Below are positions 1 through 10,938 of a stretch of 42,500 bases of DNA, in pieces. Position numbers and translations under genes: made by a program. Origin of the DNA: Cryptococcus deneoformans JEC21 (taxonomy: Eukaryota > Basidiomycota > Tremellomycetes > Tremellales > Cryptococcaceae); NCBI RefSeq assembly GCF_000091045.1, contig NC_006693.1:310799-353298 (forward strand), in the 5' to 3' direction. Positions within the stretch are counted from its first letter, which is position 1; each line of letters begins with the position of its first letter. The notes beneath the pieces were generated by a model, which worked only from the letters and a program-made list of their open reading frames with translations, had not been told where the DNA came from and made no database searches.

Positions 1-237
1 CCATCCCATATCCTGCACCTCGCCAACCTGGCCAACTTGAGCCTTGCATTGGAAGGTGAAGATAAAGTGCTTGGGGATATGGATTGGAAATGGGAACATG
101 GTGCTGAAAGACATACATGGCCATTTGGCCAGCTTGTGTGGGTAGTTGGGAGGAGAGATTGGAGTGAGAATAATGGGAATGTGACGGAGACGGAGACCGA
201 AGAAGATTCCCACTCGGAAGCCGAACATGGGACATAG
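1..237 (+). CDS. 3' end of an unidentified gene, truncated by the window edge
   Basis: The frame is open from the first base and runs to a TAG at 235-237, giving about 78 C-terminal residues. There is no ATG that must be the start, so I read it as the last exon of a gene that begins outside the window. The visible part begins SHILHLANLANLSLALEG, is rich in Trp in the middle (DWKWEHG, TWPFGQLVW) and ends in an acidic stretch of Thr, Glu and Ser. I do not recognise a family. It converges on the glutaminyl cyclase gene, leaving 377 bp between the two stop codons. It could be a chance open frame, but the stretch is long and has a protein-like composition. Confidence 0.45.
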   Translation, partial: PSHILHLANLANLSLALEGEDKVLGDMDWKWEHGAERHTWPFGQLVWVVGRRDWSENNGNVTETETEEDSHSEAEHGT

Positions 238-614
238 TGTGATAACATGCTGTGTCAGACAACTATTTGTAATATTTTCACGACCCTTTACAAAGGTCGC
301 AGAGACATAGTCACACACGGATTATATCAAAGCGGAAGGAGGCTATCGTTATGTCATAACTACGTTCCATGTATCCACATGATATGAGCAGCGATTCGCT
401 TAATAATTTAGCATGCTTTCTATCGCAATACCGCGATCGTTGTCATAGTCAGTGTTTGAGTGTGCATGAAAAATCTAGGCAGTGACGCCAATAAAGAAAG
501 AAAAAGAGAAAGATACATGGTACGCTTTCGACAAGCGTCTCATTTTCGCTTGCATGCATGGTATCGCTCTGGCTACGAACCTTCTTCAATAATTGTGTAA
601 CTGTTCACAGACTA
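238..614. other. Intergenic region between converging genes
   Basis: This 377-bp stretch separates the stop codons of two convergent genes and should hold both 3' untranslated regions and poly(A) sites. It is AT-rich in places. I see no open frame of note and no RNA gene. Confidence 0.6.
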
Positions 615-2243
615 CTATACCGTTCGTAAACATCCAATCAAATTCACGTCTGGGTGGAAAAGAATACCCACTAATTCGTCTTGCGATCTCGCTTTTGGTG
701 TTGATATCGTCGATGCTGTCGCCTCATTCGCGGCACTGCCCATATCCATATCTATACTCCTGTCCAAACTCATGTCCATGTCTTCGGGGAATAAAGAAAG
801 GTATTCACACACAAAGACTCTAAGTATTCTATTCCATCGTCTGATGGCGGGTAGTGATAAGGCTGCCGTATCATCCTATACGATTAATGTTCTTCAGTAT
901 GAGCTTCCAGTCACAGAACTCTAGTTTGGACTCACAGCGATGGTATGCCATACACTAGGAAAGGGCACCGAAATGACGTGTAGTACACTAACACCCCTAT
1001 TTAAAAACTAGAGAGTCCGCAATTTAGCGAGATCCGCATAGCTTTCCTCAGTTGATTTTAGCTTACAGGGACATGATCATCTCCCACCATTCCTTTCCTC
1101 CCTCTCTCAGTTCTAAACCACCCATCCTCTCCCTTCTCAACCTCTACCAGCCCTTCTTCTCTTAGCCTTTCATCGCCATTCGCCATACGATCAAACAACC
1201 AATCCGTTTCCCTAAAGAAACTCCTTATAGAGGAATGTTTGTTCCCGAGCAAGTCAAATAATACAAGGTGATCGATCGTGTCGAGCATTGTAGGGTGCGG
1301 GTGCATACGACGACGAGTAAGCGGATGGGCAGGAGGGAGATACGTTTCAGACCATTCTTCTGCTAAGTATCGTGCACCGTAGATGGAATCCATATCCGTC
1401 CAATCGTGGAAAGCTTCTTCGCCATCAAAAAAGATAATTTGTATTGTCGTTTCAGCCTCTTCTTCTTCATCGAATCCATCCCGCAAAAAAGGTTGACCAG
1501 ACGATATACGAGATTGCCGAGAGTTGAGAAAGGGTGTAAGGAATTCTGCGATAGATAGCAGGATGGCGCAGGGAGCAGCTGAGTCTGTAGCCCCGATAAA
1601 CTGTTGTTGTTTTTATCCAGAAGCTGAGCATTAGATATTTGGAGAGTAAGGGCTATATGAGAGCTTCTGGCACGCACCTGATTCGCGGGATAGTCTGGAT
1701 ACCACTTTGAATCAAAGTGGGCCGCAAGGACTAGTTTTCTCGGTGCGTCTGGGTCAAACGTATAGACGAGATTTGTGAAATCAATGTCGCCTATGGGGGT
1801 AGCAGACGTAAAGGGCGTCTAGAATGAAGAGCACAAAGGGTGAGTCGAGACCAGATGTTTTCAAAAAGCCCGAGCTGTACCTTTTCTTCATGCCAGCCGA
1901 GTTTAGAAAAGACCGAAGAGATGTAATTTTGTACCAAAGTGCTTGCGCTGTTGTCAGAGAAAAGGGCCTGCCAATTAGTCGTGCAACAACTCACTTGTTT
2001 TCCGATCCAGCTATTCTAGCGTTAGCATAAGGCTTAAAGATCAAGAAAGGTGACAAGTGACATACATGGCCTTGGGATAAGCAGTTTACCAAGATGACCA
2101 TCTGTAACACTGGAGAACTGGGGCGGATCGAGCTGGATTAATCGCTTGAGCTGTGAAGTGGAAAGAGGGTTGTAGGAGCGGGACTGATGGGCGGATACGG
2201 AGAGGACGAGGAGGGGATAGAGACAGAATAGGAGCAGGATCAT
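615..2243 (-). CDS. Glutaminyl-peptide cyclotransferase (glutaminyl cyclase), M28 family fold
   Basis: This enzyme converts N-terminal Gln or Glu of secreted proteins to pyroglutamate in the secretory pathway. Seven exons: 2243-2066, 2010-1995 (16 nt), 1947-1881, 1818-1678, 1600-1067, 1007-936 and 875-615, giving 422 aa. Residues 1-19 (MILLLFCLYPLLVLSVSAH) form a signal peptide, so the ATG at 2243 is preferred over the upstream open frame. The zinc and catalytic residues of the family are visible: Asp140 in GATDSAAP, Glu195-Glu196 in FFDGEEAF, Asp244 or Asp250 in IDHLVLFDLLG, Asp308-Asp309 in DDHVPF and Trp332-His333 in PSVWHT. The LIPRPSGSEN stretch near residue 58 and the ATPIGDIDFTNLV stretch also match the family. 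The C-terminal 50 or so residues (Met, Asp and Ser rich) extend beyond the human enzyme. It is divergent from the 2642 gene. The family call is strong; the 16-nt exon is the least certain joint, though it restores both frame and the GSEN motif. Confidence 0.92.
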
Positions 2244-2641
2244 TTCGATAGCATGAGCATGATCCCTGGTCGTTTTCTTCTTGTTAGAGCTGTCAGTACG
2301 ACACTGACAGGGGAGAATGCGTAAAGCACGCAGCCGACACACTGAATACGGGCCGAACGTGAGATATCCAGAACTTACGTAATAGATCTAAACCGCAATC
2401 CGAAAGTTGGTTCGTCGTTACAGCGACTCTCACGCTGTTGACGGAACGAACGAATGAGAGAACTCTGTTGTTCTTCTATCTTTTATACGCGCTGAAACGT
2501 AAACAAATACGCACAGCTAGTGCTCGTAAATTAGGCACAGCGCATTATCCAACACATTGTAATTTATTCGTCAAGTAAATCACCGACTCTGAACACTAAA
2601 GGCACTCTCAAACCGTACCGATTATCAGACTCTGATCGACA

Positions 2642-3174
2642 ATGAGCCTCATTCGTACCGCTCTTCGCCTCTCTCGTCCATCAATCTCGTCCACAAGGTT
2701 TCTACACTCGTCTCGTCGTGTGTTTGCTTCAGAAATCCCCCCTAATCCTTTCGAAGACCCCATTTTCAAGGCATTTGCCGACCGAGTCAAACAGCATCAA
2801 GGGGCAGTGGATGCTATGAAGGGACTGATGAATGTTATGCAACAAAAAGGTAGGCCATGTACAAATCGTTAAACAATGGCCCATATGCTAACAGAGTATT
2901 TAGGCTTTGACAAGAATAAGAAACCTACGATGATGCAGATGATCGAAATGGCCTCTGACAAGGACTTGAAGGCTGCTGCCTCAGTGGTGCGCAAGATGTT
3001 TATCCCATAGTGAAATAGTACATCTGACATCTTTGTAGTTGATGTCTGAACTCCAAAAGGCGGGCGTTGATCAAACGGTATGTTCTCTCTCTTTACCAAT
3101 CGATGGGGGGAAGAATGCCAACGAGAAAGATTTAGGAAGCAATGGAGATCTTCAAGAAAGCTAGCTCAAGATAG
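2642..3174 (+). CDS. Small putative mitochondrial protein, unknown function
   Basis: Four exons (2642-2849, 2904-2986, 3039-3077, 3136-3174) encode 122 aa. The N-terminus is rich in Arg, Ser and Leu with no acidic residue for about 30 positions (MSLIRTALRLSRPSISSTRF, then LHSSRR), which is a typical mitochondrial presequence. The mature part contains NPFEDPIFKAFADRVKQHQG and ends EIFKKASSR. It looks all-helical, with repeated Lys and Met. I do not recognise a named family. Mitochondrial location is inferred from the presequence only. The gene is divergent from glutaminyl cyclase with 398 bp between the starts, and converges on the MHYT gene. Confidence 0.8.
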
Positions 3175-3698
3175 ATAGTTACATGTTGCAAAATAGTTGT
3201 ACTCATATGCATCAACAACATCAACCATATCTCAGTAGGTACTATGAACATTCCCTATCTCATAGAACTTCCCAAAGACCAATATTTGCCTTTGAAGTGT
3301 CATTGCGCATCATGGTCAAAAGACGAAGACTCTCGTAAACAGCTTCGCCTTGAAGGTATATCGTGAGATGACGATTGGCGACTCCTGGGACATAAGGTGC
3401 AACATACCGGCTAGAGATGATTCTGCTAGCAACTGTACAAAAGGCAACGGATGTCACTGGAGTGAGATGAGATATGTTTGCTTTCGTCAAGATGATGTTC
3501 CTATGCGTTTGCATGTAAGGTAGTCTATGATGATAACCTTTCCTATCAATGATGTATGGCATTATATACATCTATAAAAAATGGAACCAAAACTTGATTC
3601 CTCCGAGTCCCAAGAGCTAGCAAATTACAACAAGAACGACACTGCTACATCAATTGTCCACCCCAAGCTTTATACCTCGTACACCTCCCAATCATCGT
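3175..3698. other. Intergenic region between converging genes
   Basis: This 524-bp stretch lies between the stops of the 2642 gene and the MHYT gene. It must contain both 3' untranslated regions. Short open frames here have no protein-like features, and I see no RNA gene. Confidence 0.6.
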
Positions 3699-6600
3699 TC
3701 ACGTCTCAGCCCTCAAGCTGGCTCGCAGCAGATGCAGCAACCAATCCTGATCCCATGTTCCAACTCCCGGCCACACGGGCTTGATCAAGACATCTTTACC
3801 CACCCCAACGCCCGCTTGCCCAATCCCCAATCCTGTTGTCCCATTCACACCGTGCGCGCTGGCGATCCCGGAATCGGCATTGAGATCTGGCAATTCGTCG
3901 CCAGACGAGCTGAATCGACCTCTTACCAGCGAGCTTTTCCGAGTGACATTCGCCAGAGGGTTTATATGAGCCGAAGAAGACGACGACGACGACGAATAAT
4001 GTGGAACACTTGTCTGATTATCGTCAGATGCTGGGAAGGAATACCCGTTGAAAATACTCGTGTCAAAAGTCGACCCAGAAGCAAGTTGCGCCCCGTTGGT
4101 CGGAAACTCAAACTGCACTTTGCTAGGCCTCCGCGCCGCATTGGGCGTCGCAGAACCGTCTGGCTCATTTTCACCCCAGATGCGTTCCATCCTCGTTCCT
4201 ACTTGCACCTTTTGCGACATGACACAAGCACTCTGAGCTCGGAAGAGACTAAAAGGCAGCCATTTATCGGTGAACGTGTTGACAGCAACGTCATAATTGG
4301 CATAGAAGACGATAAGGTAAGGAGGTGTATATGGAGATCGCTTTGCGGACAAACTCTGAGGTCTGCCGCCGGGAGTCAAAGGGATGAGGAGGGGATGGAG
4401 GGTGAGACGAGGGAGGATGTGTTCCATATCCTCTGCTGTCAACATTTCGTCAAGCATGGGAACGATAGCGAGCTCAAGCGCTGAGAGGAGCGCAGAAACC
4501 CGCCCAGACAACAAGGTATCAGTTTCGGTACTGGGAGAGATGTTGCGGCTAATGATGCTGAGCATATTGAATCCTTGGAGCATCGATACAGCCTCGCCGA
4601 TTTCCTCGACCGTCCCGTAAAGAGCGCCACTTTCGGCAGGAGAAGTACCGAAAGTGCACATTTCCCGCATAGGCAGCTGCCCCCTCTTATCCTTCTCCAA
4701 CAGGATCCTCAGTCCATCAAAAGGTGTTGCTTGCACGACTGCAACACCTGCGTATAATTTACCCGGATGAAGCGTACAGTGCAGCGTCGAGTCGCAGAAT
4801 AGTCGGATATCATCGAGAAGAGGCATAATATGATCAAAGGGGACAGATAGAGTACGTTGGAGGGCGGAAGCGACGGCTGAAGGATCGGCAAACATGTAAT
4901 GGCGAGACACGAGATCAAATTGTTCAGCGGCAGAGTTGATACGTCGTACGAGGAATATCAATTGGCCCTTGGACACGGTATCGCTGCTGTTTTGCAACTT
5001 GACCCAGCCACTACAGTGAAAAAAAAAAAAAAGGTCAGCATGGGCATTGTCACCTCATTCAAATACTCTAAAAAACAAGACTCAACTCACGTTGTCAAAA
5101 TCTGATCATACAACACGCCCAGCCTCGTAATCCCATTCATCTGACCTGTCAACCTCATCGCCAAATGACCAGAACTCGTTGAAAACTTTTCGAGAAACTT
5201 TGAGATACTCAATGGCATTGACCTGCTACCGGTCAATGTCGTGCTCGTGTGGTTTGTAACCATCGACCCTCGTCTGATATCCAACAATGTAGGTGCAAAC
5301 ATGGAATCGGCCTGCGCGTGAGCCGCATGCGAATGCGGCTGGCTCTGGCTCTTGCTATCCAACAAATGCACCGAATTCTGTTGAGACATGATCGGATTCC
5401 TCCACATCCATGAAAGCTTGAGAGCTGACACAAACGCCTCGTGTCCCGTGCTCAAGTCCATCCCCAGCACAGTCGACTCTGAGCTCAAACTCTGTATGAA
5501 TGATCCCCGTCCACTACTGTTCCCATGCACACCGCCCGTCAAGTTTGCTATATCGCACATTGGCAACATCCCATCTGTCGAATGGACGAGTATCCGATCC
5601 TTCTCGTCAAACATGACGGACGCGACAACCACTCGACGACGACGGGCTTGTTCGCGGCGGAGATGAAGGGAGTGGAGGAGGAAGAAGACTGTACAGGCGA
5701 TACAGGCTGCAAAGGCGAGGGCTGAGACGATACCGGTGATGGCTGCGTTTGTGCCGCTGAGTTTGGAATGTTTGGTGGTACTTCGTGCAGCAGGCCATCC
5801 ATAAATGGTGCCCAAAGTTCCTATTCTACTATCAGCATGTTTTTGAGATTGAGCACAGCTGCTTCCAAAACGCTTACCGCAAAAGTGCATGGCACAAACA
5901 GCAACGGCCAAAATCAAGGCGACCAGGATTTTTGACCACCAAGTATGCTTGAGTTTTGGCCGAAGCATGATAAACATGATGTAGAGCGCAATGACGACAG
6001 CTCCACATGCAATAATGACAGAACCGACGACATACGCTGGCTTGTACGCCACGTACGGGATACCGATGATGGACGCTTGGCCGATGTAGTCTTTATGGGC
6101 AGGTACATTAGCCTGGGGATGCAGCGCATTGTGAAAAGAAGAGAGAGAGAGAATGAAAGAAAAGACTTACGCATGCCAACGACGCCAAACCCGGCAGTAA
6201 TACCCGTAACAAAAACCTTGATCACCTCTGCCGCAGTGACAATGTCGAAACCCAGAAAAGCACCCAGTTTCCCCCAAAGATTCTTCTTCTCATTCACCTT
6301 TGCCCACCTATCCCTCTTGCCTTCTCTAACATCCTCCGAGCTAGCGGATTTTTCCTGTTGCAGCCCATGTAGTTGAGCTTCAGGGGATAGTGATACCTTG
6401 GCTTCATCAGAAGTGTCTGAATTCTGAGAAGCATTTGATCGAAGGATAGTAGTTGGCGAAGGAGGGGGGTCGATATCGCCTTCTGGGAGAGACTGGATAC
6501 GCGATAGGCCGGAACCCGATGGGCCAGAGTAAGAGGGACGTTTAGGAGGTTGGGTGAAAAGGATGTTTGTGGGTAAAGAAGCACGACGCCACTCATGGCG

Positions 6601-7857
6601 AGCGGAAAATGGATGGGGGTTCTCGTTGGAGTATGATTCCGGATTGGAAGCTGTCGACTGAGAGATGTCGGTCGTATTGGTGCGAGGGAAAAGTGAGGGA
6701 GATTGTGCGGGGAAACTGAAATTGGGTGTGAAGACTGAAGCACTTTCTGGTAGCGATGACCTAACACGATCTGGATGAAACTCGGCGGGAGGGGAGGAAA
6801 AGTCATTAAGCGATTGTGCAATGGGGAGGGAAGCTCTGCGACCCATACGACCATCCAGGGCCTCGCGAGCTTTCCTCTCCAATTCTTCTTCAACTGCAGC
6901 TTTACCCAGTCGAAACTCCATTTCTTGAAGATCCTTGTCCAAGTTCTCCGGTCCATCCAAACGAGTGTCATCCTTCCATCCTGATTTTCGCCGTGTGCCA
7001 AACAACTTTGCTCGGAGTGATCTTTCGGAAGTTTCGGTTTCTGGATCGAGAGCAGACCATGTTGAGTGGCTTCCGGCACGAGTAAGCAGACTACGATGAC
7101 CTTTCGACCCTGCTTGAATTCCCTTCTTGTGTGAAGATTTCCATTCGCGATACTCGTCCCTTTCTCTCTGACTCTTGCTGCCCCTGTCTTTTATCTTCTT
7201 ATGTCTCCTCTTCGCCCGGCTCCCACATTTCCAGTCGCCAAGTTTCGTCCCCATGATAAAGAAGGCGATTGTCATGGCCAGACAGGAGACCACAAGGGAA
7301 AGAATCGTAAACCCGGCATTATAGGACAGGTAGGACACAGGATACTCGGGATGAAGAGGATGCTTCAACCCGAGGGCATTGTTGAAAACAAAGTGCATGG
7401 CGAATGTGGAGACGGCGCCGAAACAAAAACCTGCGGCAGCCAGTAAAGCTTGATTGCGCCATCCGCTGTTTGTGGTGCGCCGTATGAGAAGCTCGAGGGT
7501 ACAGAGCGAGCCTATAAAGGCGATGATGTACGCAAGGACGATGAAGCCACCGTTAAAGTACGGGGTGAGTATGACATAGTCGGCCGGTAGCGTGTAGGAT
7601 TGCGCGGAAGTACTGTAGGATGCGATGCCGAGGACTGGCCCCGAGACATTGTTGCGGCGCGCGAACGATTCGCCGAGGGAGGAAAACAGATGGGAGAGTG
7701 GTTCGACGTGCAGGGAGGCTCGCAGGCGTAAGCGGGCGCGGTGGCGCAGGGGGGGCACGGGCGTGGCGTGTGCGAGGGGCAGCAGGGCAGAAAGCGCAGC
7801 GAGGACGAGGGGGCGGGGGAGGGGATGTCGGCTGCGGCTGGGCGGGGCGTCTGTCAT
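3699..7857 (-). CDS. MHYT-domain seven-helix membrane protein (putative sensor)
   Basis: Four exons (7857-6171, 6090-5878, 5820-5091, 5010-3699) give 1313 aa; an upstream in-frame ATG at 7968 would give 1350 aa. The MHYT module carries three Met-His-Tyr/Phe motifs at alternate membrane helices: MHF at residues 154-156, MHY at 562-564 (created exactly by the first splice, GMHYIGQ) and MHF at 630-632. Seven hydrophobic segments are visible, for example FIVLAYIIAFIGSLCTLELL. Between the first and second halves lies a loop of about 330 residues that is basic and Ser/Pro-rich. The long C-terminal part is cytosolic-looking and ends in a Ser-rich low-complexity tail. In bacteria MHYT units are proposed to bind copper and sense O2, CO or NO. 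A sensory role here is inference. I prefer the 7857 ATG because RPLVLAALSALLPLAHA then forms a signal peptide. Confidence 0.85.
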
Positions 7858-8102
7858 GTCGGATGCATGCCCCGGGCGGTGGGGGGCGTGGCGGCAGAAG
7901 GGCGCGCGGCGTGCAGCGTGGGGAACTCTAGCGTCTATCAATCGAGAATGGAGAAATGCTTTAAACAATCCGTTCCAACGCGCCGAAATCCTTGATTATT
8001 CGCCACATCAAAAAAGACAAATAAATTCAAAAAAAACACTCGCATTTAACTGCATACACACTCGAGCCCCACCGACCAACTCGGCTTCTCGGGCATGTTT
8101 CG

Positions 8103-10475
8103 TCAAAAGCCTATATCAGCCATATTCGAGGCCACGCCCCTCAAACTGCCACTCTTAGATCCACCGCCACCGCTGCTTCCCATCATCTTCCCACTGCCCG
8201 CCCCTGGCTCCATCGTCTCTTCTGCCTCCATCAACTGATCGAATTCGTCTCCCTTGTTCTTTTTACTGTTGGATTCTAAATACTGTGCTTGCTATTGCAG
8301 GGAAAATCAGAAATCGGGTCACTAAAAAAAAAGAAAGGAAGGGACTGACTTTAACAAGATATTCTTTACTCGCCCCCAACCTCCTACTACCTTCCGCTAA
8401 ATGCTCCTGCAACAATGCAGCCACTGCACTCGCCCTTTCCAAACGGCCCAACGCCGCTGGGGAAGTAAAACTTTCTGTCGCTGTGATAAACTCGATGATC
8501 GCTTGGGAATGCGATTGGGGTTGCGTCGCAGACGGCGTCAAGATAGCAGAGACTTCTCCCGATTTTATCTAATAGCAGTTGTGACGCTGTCAGCTTTCGA
8601 TTCCATTCCTATCACAGTCCGTTGACGGTATACAGAATAAAAATAAAAAAAAGGGATAAGGACTCACCATGTCATCTAAAATCGCAACGACCCGCTCAGC
8701 TTTGGGCATGTCGTCGCCGACCCTCAATCGTCTAGCAAGACTGTCCACAGTCAATCGCATATACGTTTTTCGAAGTCGCAAAATCATATGACGATGAATA
8801 GAGTTGACAACCTGCTCAATTAAGCCGCTGTTACAATCCTAAAACGTGATCGTGTGAGTATCACCGTATATATATATATTACGCTAAGTAATAGACGAGA
8901 TACCTTTTCAAACTCTGCCACCGTGTGAGCTCTCCGTACATTCGCCCAGTTGTGAGCTTCAAACTCCTTGGCCAACTCGTTATAAGAGGTAGCATATTTC
9001 TCAATGATCCTGGTCACTGGAGTGGGTGTATACTTGGGCCAAACGATTTTCTGAGGATTAAACCCGAGACAAAAGAAAGGGGGATCGTCAGCAGATGGCG
9101 AGACGTAAAAGCGTCAACCCGTGGGAGGTTGATACAGAGTGGAGATGAAACACTTACCTTTCCTGTGACGATCAATTCGCACAACAATGCCCTCTTGGCG
9201 CAAGCTAGTTGAATAGCTGAGGCAGTCGTAGTCGGAACCGTCACAGCCTATCACACACAGTCACCGATGAGATCGAAATGCGGACATGAGATATTTAACC
9301 CACAGTCAAGTAATACTCTTTGGCTTTACAAAAGTCTCCCACAGCCATGGTGACAGCACCGGCGTGATGATAATACGTTAGGATATCCAAGTAAGTAGGC
9401 GCTGTCTGTTAAATGTACATCAGCAGCAGCAGCGCGGTCAAGGACAAGACTTTTTCTTACAGTCTTGACATCCAAAAAGATGATATCGAGGACCAACCCC
9501 AAGCTAGGATGGTCAAATTGACGAGTAACTAGGCAAGCTTCTAGCAAAGCACCAAATATGGGTGAAAATGTTTGATGGTAATTGAGCTTTTGGATGAGCG
9601 AGGTGATTGCAGGGATGACGAGTTTGACCTTTTTTTGGAAACATACTCTCCGTCAGCTTTAAACCGTCCCCTCTCTCTGCGGTGTAGCAGATTCAAAACT
9701 CACCTTTGAAAGCTGTTGTGACAAACGTAAAAGGCCCCATGCAAATGCAGCAACTTTCGGGCATCAGCAGCTTCAATAATTCTTTGCTTCTTTTGAAATA
9801 GACATACCTCTTTGGTGGCAGATCCGCAGCTGGGCAGGATCTGCGAGCTCACAGAGACGGATGGCGAAATTCAACATCTTGTCACTCCATACCACAGCGT
9901 TGCCTTGCCCAAGAGTAATCCTTGCCGACCTGTTTTAACAAAAAAAAGTATCAGCAACCTTTTATAATCCACAAAACAACCCCCAGGTAAATCATTGCGT
10001 ACAGCACATAGATAAGGCCTCCCCCAATCTCTTTCACTCTCTCATCTGCGGTCTCATATACTTCATCACCGGCCTCGTACAGCGCCAACAGCTGTTCGCC
10101 GGCATTCCGCCTTTCCCACGCTTTCAGCGAAGCTCCCTCAAACGGCTTCCCATCTGCGACTTTTGCAAGGAGCGGGAGGGCTTTGGCTGTAAATTGGTTT
10201 GCGGGTAGCGAGAGGATCTGGTGGATTTCTTGTGGGGTGGTAGGTAGTTTTCCAAGTTGGGGAAGCGCTGGGAACGCGGGATGGGCATGTGAGAAAGGTG
10301 TAGCTGCTGCTGCGGACACGGGCACGGGTGCAGGTGTAGCTGCTGAGGACAAAGTTAAAGTCGAGGAAGGGCTCAAGGACTCGGGTACTGGGTTTGCGTC
10401 TGTATGCCGAGTTTGTTCGGAGACGGGTGAGGCGGGCTCATTTTGCGGGTGGAAGCTCATTGTGAAGGAGGTCAA
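8103..10475 (-). CDS. CSN3: COP9 signalosome complex subunit 3 (PCI-domain protein)
   Basis: CSN3 is a PCI-domain scaffold subunit of the COP9 signalosome, which removes Nedd8 from cullins. Ten exons: 10475-10003, 9929-9808, 9753-9704, 9628-9461, 9405-9304, 9247-9158, 9050-8904, 8838-8668, 8568-8350 and 8291-8103, giving 576 aa (571 if the ATG at 10460 is used). The family core is clear: LDILTYYHHAGAVTMAVGDF followed by CKAKEYY, and AIQLACAKRALLCELIVTGK, which matches the EAYKKxxLVSLxxxGK block of CSN3. Next come KYTPTPVTRIIEKYATSYNE and the winged-helix part (IHRHMILRLRKTYMRLTVDS). The N-terminal 60 or so residues are Pro/Ser/Ala-rich and the C-terminus is Gly/Ser-rich. The first donor is a choice: GTACGC at 10002 keeps the frame, whereas GTTGTT at 9980 leads to an early stop. 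It is tandem with the MHYT gene and divergent from nitronate monooxygenase. Confidence 0.85.
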
Positions 10476-10851
10476 AATGGTGTGGGTTATTTCCTACGGC
10501 CAATGAACAGAGGACAACTGGCCAGAAACAACGAACAAGGCTGCAATAATAATGGATGTCTCGCGCAACAAACGCACTTGACGATGACGGATGATGATGA
10601 CCCGCACACCGAAACGGCCATGTCCGCCTTAATCCTTTTTTAAAGAAGAAGGGAAGAAGCCCATCTAAAACATAATTAACACTTTTATCATCCGGCTATC
10701 AAGCATTCCTCGGACCGGGCAGAGAGGTAACACCACACGGTCCAAAAATCCAAAATAGGATGGATTTGAGCCCATGCCAATTATTACTGTACGGTATTTC
10801 GGTCTCAATCACCCCTCCTTAGCCTGTCGACCCCCGCTTTCTCAGCACACT

Positions 10852-10859
10852 TATATATA
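10852..10859 (+). promoter_or_regulatory. TATA box of the nitronate monooxygenase gene
   Basis: The octamer TATATATA lies 80 bp before the ATG at 10939, a spacing that fits a fungal TATA element. It is the only such element in the 463-bp divergent region shared with CSN3, so it should act on the plus-strand gene. The assignment rests on position and sequence alone. Confidence 0.4.
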
Positions 10860-10938
10860 CCCTGCATCCAATGCAAGGATAACATCCGCATTTCTTCATA
10901 ATCTTGTTTCAAATACCTTGACTTCCACGCAAATCATC

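Noticed and set aside
3654..4484. 276-codon plus-strand open frame
   Set aside because: It lies antisense to the last exon of the MHYT gene and is Arg-rich shadow sequence with no domain.
9927..9980. GTTGTT donor at 9980 for the first CSN3 intron
   Set aside because: Phase 0 splicing to the 9929 acceptor gives a stop after 15 codons. GTACGC at 10002 keeps the frame and gives a normal 73-nt intron.
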